Below are positions 13,962 to 17,319 of a DNA stretch of 17,319 nt, in pieces. This stretch comes from Christensenella sp. UBA6420 (lineage in GTDB: Bacteria; Bacillota; Clostridia; Christensenellales; DTU072). Numbering within the stretch: position 1 is the stretch's first letter; every line of letters starts with the position of its first letter. The stretch lies in assembly GCA_002439705.1 (NCBI GenBank), contig DJPE01000097.1, positions 1-17,319 on the forward strand, written 5' to 3'. A model generated the notes under the pieces. The model saw only the letters and a list, made by a program, of their open reading frames with translations, did not search any database and was not told the DNA's origin. The position numbers and the translations under genes are program-made.

Positions 13962-14747
13962 ATGAATATAATTTTTACGAAAACTATTTACAAACAGACA
14001 GAACGGGACGAACGATTGTTAAAACTGAAAATAACGGAAAAGGTAAAAAACACGAAGCTATGGCAAAAGTATTTCGGCTCTCCGCAAAGTAAAATTAAGA
14101 CGGGGCTTTATCAAGGAACGTTTATAAACCTTATTTACGCCGCGTTCAGGCTCGTTACGGGGATAAAATATTCTTCGGTGTGGTTTATTTCCATGGCGGC
14201 GTACTATCTCGTTCTGGGCGGCATGAAGATATTTTTGCTTATATGGTACGGCAGAGCCGAGAGTATGCGGGGGACGGACAGGCTCGTGTACGAATATAAT
14301 CGTTATTCCGAGACGGCAAGGCTACTGCTTCTTCTCGACGTACCGATGAGCGGAATGATTCTCCTTATGATAGTCACCGACGCAGGGTACAGTTATCCCG
14401 GGTATATAATCTACGTTTCCGCAATATACACCTTTTATATGGCGGTAATATCGGTGGTGAATATAGTAAAAACGCGCAGGCTCGGCAGCCCGATATTATC
14501 CGCGGCGAAAGTTCTTAACTTTACTTCCGCCATGATGTCCGTACTCGGCTTACAAACCGCTCTGATAGCGGCGTTTTCTTCCGATAGCAAAGGTTTAGGA
14601 ACGGTAATGAACGCCGTCACCGGCGGGATAGTAGGTATAGCGGTCGTGGCGATAGCCGTATATATGACGGTATACTCTCACAAAGCAAAAGGAAGACTCT
14701 TTTCTTCCGGACGGGAAAGCGAAAAACAGGGGAATGACGCTATATAA
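13962..14747 (+). CDS. Conserved polytopic membrane protein of unknown function (261 aa)
   Basis: Integral membrane protein with about six hydrophobic segments (roughly 49-67, 72-95, 119-139, 145-169, 180-203, 217-238) and a basic cytoplasmic N-terminus. Its conserved-looking pieces, such as INLIYAAFRLVTGIKYSSVW, YPGYIIY and SPILSAAK, remind me of a hypothetical family common in Clostridia, for which I know no function. Polar residues in the helices are few, which argues against a classical ion channel or transporter, but this is weak. The start is uncertain. The ATG at 13962 has no ribosome site. A TATAAA at 13943-13948 would put the transcript start only about 7 nt upstream. A TATAAT at 13967-13972 lies inside the frame. 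A TTG at residue 19, near where homologues seem to begin, is an alternative. The stop codon overlaps the terminator at 14746. Confidence 0.75.
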   Translation: MNIIFTKTIYKQTERDERLLKLKITEKVKNTKLWQKYFGSPQSKIKTGLYQGTFINLIYAAFRLVTGIKYSSVWFISMAAYYLVLGGMKIFLLIWYGRAESMRGTDRLVYEYNRYSETARLLLLLDVPMSGMILLMIVTDAGYSYPGYIIYVSAIYTFYMAVISVVNIVKTRRLGSPILSAAKVLNFTSAMMSVLGLQTALIAAFSSDSKGLGTVMNAVTGGIVGIAVVAIAVYMTVYSHKAKGRLFSSGRESEKQGNDAI

Positions 14748-14778
14748 AAAGGCGAACGTAAATTGCGTTCGCCTTTTT
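14746..14778. terminator. Bidirectional terminator between the membrane-protein gene and ftsH
   Basis: GGCGAACG (14751-14758) and CGTTCGCC (14766-14773) form a perfect 8-bp stem with a 7-nt loop. Five A on the left and five T on the right give a T-tract on both strands. The left A-run overlaps the TAA stop of the plus-strand gene, so the 3' untranslated region is essentially the terminator itself. Confidence 0.9.
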
Positions 14779-14796
14779 CGGTTTTTGTATAAACGA

Positions 14797-17010
14797 TTAT
14801 TTGTTTCCGTCGGAAGAGTCGGGTTCTTTATTTTCGTTATTTTCCTTTTTCTCTTCTTTATCTTCGCCGTTATTATCGTCTTTCTTCTTGTCGTCCGAAC
14901 CGGTCATCGGACCCGTCGCTACGGGACGAGCGTCGTTTTCGGGGGCGGGGAGAGTGGTGATTATATCCTTTTCGTTTACGATAATGGTGGATGCTTTGTC
15001 GAAAGCGGGAGCTATTATAGGATCGTCCTTTTTCTTGCTTTCTTCGTCGCGTTTGGCGAGTTTTTCGTCGATATAGGCGTTGATTTCGTCAAGCGGTCTT
15101 CTTTCCATAAGCATATCCACTTCGTCGCCGTAGATGGTTTCTCTGTCGAAAAGGAGTTTTACCATATTGTCGAGAATATCCTTGTTGTCGCGCAAGCATT
15201 GAATAGCTCTCTTGTAGTTTACGTCAATAATTTGTCTTATTTCTTCGTCGATAATAGACGCTACTTCGTCGCCGTAGTTTACCTGCGTCTGGTAATCTCT
15301 TCCGATAAAGACTTCCTGTTCGCCGCCGAAGAACACGTTGGGGAGTTTTTCGCTCATACCCCATTCGCAAACCATACGACGGGCGAGTTCGGTCGCGCGT
15401 TTTATATCGTTGCTTGCGCCGGTGGATACGTCTTCTATTACCAGTTCTTCGCTGGCTCTGCCGCCGAGCATCATGGCTATTTCGTCGTTAAGACGGTTCT
15501 TGGTGACGTGGCTGTCGTCGGTTTTCGGACGGGAAAGGGTATAGCCTGCCGCCATTCCTCTGGGAATAATGCTTACTTCCTGCACCGCGTCGCAGTATTT
15601 CATAAGCTTGCCGACTATCGTGTGTCCCGCTTCGTGATAAGCGGTGATTCTCTTGTCGGCTTCGGTAATTATTCTGCTCTTCTTCTGCGGACCCGCGATT
15701 ACTTTATTGATACTTTCGAGAATATCTGCCATTACGATTATCTGACGGTTGTTTCTCGCGGCGAGAATAGCCGCTTCGTTAAGAAGGTTGGCTATATCCG
15801 CACCCGAAAATCCGCTCGTCATTCTCGCGAGAAGTTTGAAGTCGATATCGGGGGATATGGGTTTGTTACGGGCGTGAACCTTGAAGATAGCTTCTCTTCC
15901 TTTCACGTCGGGGATGTTGACGTAGATTTGTCTGTCGAATCTGCCCGGACGGAGCAAAGCGGGGTCGAGAATGTCAGCTCTGTTGGTCGCGGCCATGATT
16001 ATTATGCCGTCGTTGGTGTCGAAACCGTCCATCTGCACGAGCAACTGGTTAAGGGTCTGTTCTCTTTCGTCGTTGCCGCCGCCGAGTCCCGCGCCTCTCT
16101 GTCTGCCCACGGCGTCTATTTCGTCGATGAAGACTATACAGGGCATATTCTTTTTAGCCTGCGCGAAAAGGTCTCTTACTCTGCTTGCGCCCACGCCGAC
16201 GAACATTTCCACGAAGTCGGAACCGGATATGGAGAAGAACGGAACGTTGGCTTCGCCCGCTACCGCCTTCGCAAAGAGGGTTTTACCCGTTCCCGGAGGA
16301 CCTACGAGAAGCACGCCCCTCGGAATTTTTGCGCCGAGATTGATGTACTTTTTCGGAGATTTAAGGAAGTCAACGATTTCTTTAAGTTCTTCCTTTTCTT
16401 CTTCCGCGCCCGCTACGTCGGAGAATTTAACTTTGGTGTTGTTGGAAATTCTCGCTTTCGTCTTTCCGAAAGTAAACGCGCCGTTGCTGCCTTTGCCGCC
16501 GCGGATGGACACAAACATCAGTATAGCAAGTCCTATTATAAGAACGAAACTTAATACCGATATGATGGTGGACCAATTCGTACCCGCGTTGGGGTCGTTA
16601 AGGTTAATGTACGGCATAACGTAACTTTCGCCGTTTGCGTTGTGTCTTTCCACAATTTCGGACATCGTGTCGGCGACGTTGTTACGGGAATCGACTACCA
16701 CTTTGAAGTCGCTTTTTCTGTCGTTTTTCTTAAAATCTTCGAGCGAATATCCATTTCCGTTAAGTTTTCCGTTAAGGGCGGATTCGTCTTCGACTTTGGA
16801 AATAAGCACTCTCGCGGTGTAATTCCCGGTCATTATTATACCCTGGACTCTACCCGCTTCGGCGTATTCGAGAAATTCGGAATAGCTCACGACAGGCACC
16901 CTATCGGCACCCAAAGTCTGCATTAAGATTACCGCAACCGCGATTATCAAAACGATGGCTATCAAAACGAATATCATTGATTTTTTATTGTTCTGATTTT
17001 TTTCCGGCAT
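14797..17010 (-). CDS. ftsH: ATP-dependent membrane zinc metalloprotease FtsH (737 aa)
   Basis: Hexameric AAA+ protease of the cytoplasmic membrane that extracts and degrades misfolded membrane proteins and regulatory proteins. Order: helix 1 (about 12-31), extracytoplasmic domain (about 32-145), helix 2 (about 147-169), AAA+ domain and M41 peptidase. Walker A is GPPGTGKT 237-244, the pore loop is FVEMFVG 266-272, Walker B is VFIDEID 293-299, and the second region of homology is ALLRPGRFDRQ 351-361. The zinc site is HEAGH 459-463, with D535 in GASNDIKRAT as third ligand. All are intact. The protein is longer than the E. coli one (644 aa), mainly through a charged tail of about 75 residues (661-737) rich in Asp, Glu, Lys and Asn. 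The ATG at 17010 has GAGGA about 10 nt upstream and an extended -10 promoter. The common tilS-hpt-ftsH order is not evident here. Confidence 0.97.
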   Translation of the reverse strand: MPEKNQNNKKSMIFVLIAIVLIIAVAVILMQTLGADRVPVVSYSEFLEYAEAGRVQGIIMTGNYTARVLISKVEDESALNGKLNGNGYSLEDFKKNDRKSDFKVVVDSRNNVADTMSEIVERHNANGESYVMPYINLNDPNAGTNWSTIISVLSFVLIIGLAILMFVSIRGGKGSNGAFTFGKTKARISNNTKVKFSDVAGAEEEKEELKEIVDFLKSPKKYINLGAKIPRGVLLVGPPGTGKTLFAKAVAGEANVPFFSISGSDFVEMFVGVGASRVRDLFAQAKKNMPCIVFIDEIDAVGRQRGAGLGGGNDEREQTLNQLLVQMDGFDTNDGIIIMAATNRADILDPALLRPGRFDRQIYVNIPDVKGREAIFKVHARNKPISPDIDFKLLARMTSGFSGADIANLLNEAAILAARNNRQIIVMADILESINKVIAGPQKKSRIITEADKRITAYHEAGHTIVGKLMKYCDAVQEVSIIPRGMAAGYTLSRPKTDDSHVTKNRLNDEIAMMLGGRASEELVIEDVSTGASNDIKRATELARRMVCEWGMSEKLPNVFFGGEQEVFIGRDYQTQVNYGDEVASIIDEEIRQIIDVNYKRAIQCLRDNKDILDNMVKLLFDRETIYGDEVDMLMERRPLDEINAYIDEKLAKRDEESKKKDDPIIAPAFDKASTIIVNEKDIITTLPAPENDARPVATGPMTGSDDKKKDDNNGEDKEEKKENNENKEPDSSDGNK

Positions 17011-17044
17011 ATTTTTTATTTCCTCAAAGGTTAAAATATTTTTT

Positions 17045-17073
17045 ATTTTAGCATAAGCGTCGGGTTATTGCAA
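17045..17073 (-). promoter_or_regulatory. Extended -10 promoter of ftsH
   Basis: On the minus strand, TTGCAA (17073-17068) and TAAAAT (17050-17045) are spaced by 17 nt, with TGC immediately before the -10. The predicted start is near 17038, giving a leader of about 28 nt containing GAGGA. The same TGCTAAAAT core is used at the surface-protein promoter. Confidence 0.7.
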
Positions 17074-17083
17074 CAAAAGAAAC

Positions 17084-17161
17084 GACTTAAAATTGTCGCG
17101 ATACGCCGAAAACTTATCGTAAACGAAAGGTTTTTTGCAGTATACAGCGACAATTTAAGTC
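17084..17161. repeat. Long near-perfect inverted repeat upstream of ftsH
   Basis: GACTTAAAATTGTCGC (17084-17099) and GCGACAATTTAAGTC (17147-17161) are complementary except for one extra A in the left arm. They flank a 47-nt centre and partial pairing continues inward (GATAC against GTATAC). The structure starts 11 bp upstream of the ftsH -35. It could be a terminator for a minus-strand gene upstream, a two-half-site operator, a structured RNA, or a remnant of a small inverted-repeat element. No CIRCE (HrcA) or CtsR-type box is seen in it. Confidence 0.6.
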
Positions 17162-17201
17162 TGCGTGCGTTAATTTTCCCCCGAAATCCAACGCTTGCTC
17201 G

Positions 17202-17319
17202 TTATAAAGACGGTTGTCGGAAGACGGTTTCTTCCCCGGCTGTCGTTTTGATTTTATGCCGGTCTGCATAATTTAGTCTTAAATCTTTCACCAAGGTATA
17301 AATCTTTGCGGCGGTTTTT
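17202..17319 (-). CDS. Possible C-terminal tail of a minus-strand gene cut by the window edge
   Basis: One minus-strand frame stays open from the window edge for 38 codons and ends at TAA (17204-17202), with a Lys/Arg/Thr-rich tail ending FRQPSL. A frame this short can be open by chance, and it includes codons uncommon in neighbouring genes (cta, cgg, aca), so support is weak. I do not recognise the sequence. The inverted repeat at 17084-17161 would lie 40 bp downstream, where a terminator could sit. If this is not coding, 17162-17319 holds nothing I can identify except a short direct repeat TAAATCTTT at 17280 and 17299. Confidence 0.25.
   Translation of the reverse strand, partial: KTAAKIYTLVKDLRLNYADRHKIKTTAGEETVFRQPSL

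Noticed and set aside
14734..16554. 606-codon plus-strand open frame opposite ftsH
   Set aside because: It is antisense to a fully recognisable ftsH, has Phe/Val/Arg-heavy composition typical of a reverse-strand reading, and begins at the terminator.
17068..17271. 67-codon plus-strand frame upstream of ftsH
   Set aside because: It runs through the ftsH promoter and the inverted repeat and has no ribosome site or recognisable motif.
1..17319. CRISPR array, insertion sequences, tRNA or rRNA genes
   Set aside because: No regularly spaced repeats, transposase-like frames, cloverleaf tails or rRNA-like segments were found; the intergenic regions are short and mostly explained by promoters and terminators.

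Overview
This window reads as ordinary chromosome of a low-to-mid-GC bacterium, most likely an uncultured Clostridia-type Bacillota. The evidence is strong AGGAGG-type ribosome sites, sigma-A promoters with 17-nt spacers, a surface protein with an InlB/Flg_new-like module, a glutamine-dependent NAD synthetase of about 650 residues, and a six-segment membrane protein of a type I associate with Clostridia. The lineage is an inference. I see no tRNA, rRNA, CRISPR array, insertion sequence or prophage gene.

Layout. Positions 22-700: a zinc-ribbon/DUF4190 membrane protein (minus) is divergent from a small Cro/C1-type regulator (plus), with a strong promoter and a palindrome between them. Positions 757-4435: a MATE-family transporter (minus) is divergent from nadE (plus), each with its own recognisable promoter. 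Positions 4504-10315: a single very large gene (1874 codons), with its own promoter and terminator, encodes a multidomain superfamily-1 helicase. Its order is Ig-like domain, transglutaminase-like domain, DUF4011, SF1 helicase, MTES-type PD-(D/E)XK domain, DUF3320. This is the most interesting gene here; both of its accessory enzyme folds seem to have lost catalytic residues. Positions 10346-13925 (minus): an array transcribed in the order surface protein, small cupin, DEDDh exonuclease, then a DUF2804 protein after a 77-bp gap. The first three are packed within 2-16 bp. The first gene's promoter places the predicted transcription start on the A of its ATG, suggesting a leaderless mRNA. Positions 13962-14778: a polytopic membrane protein converging on ftsH across a bidirectional terminator. 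Positions 14797-17073: ftsH (minus) with a good extended -10 promoter. Positions 17074-17319: no confident gene, but a near-perfect 15/16-bp inverted repeat and perhaps the tail of another minus-strand gene.

How the genes work together. Mostly they look independent: each divergent pair has separate promoters, and each convergent pair except regulator/transporter (700-756) is separated by a two-way terminator. nadE (NAD synthesis) and ftsH (membrane proteolysis) are housekeeping genes. The helicase belongs to a family that I recall being discussed in anti-phage contexts, but nothing around it here looks like a defence island, so a genome-maintenance role is just as possible. The surface protein, cupin and exonuclease probably share a transcript, although no pathway linking them is evident.
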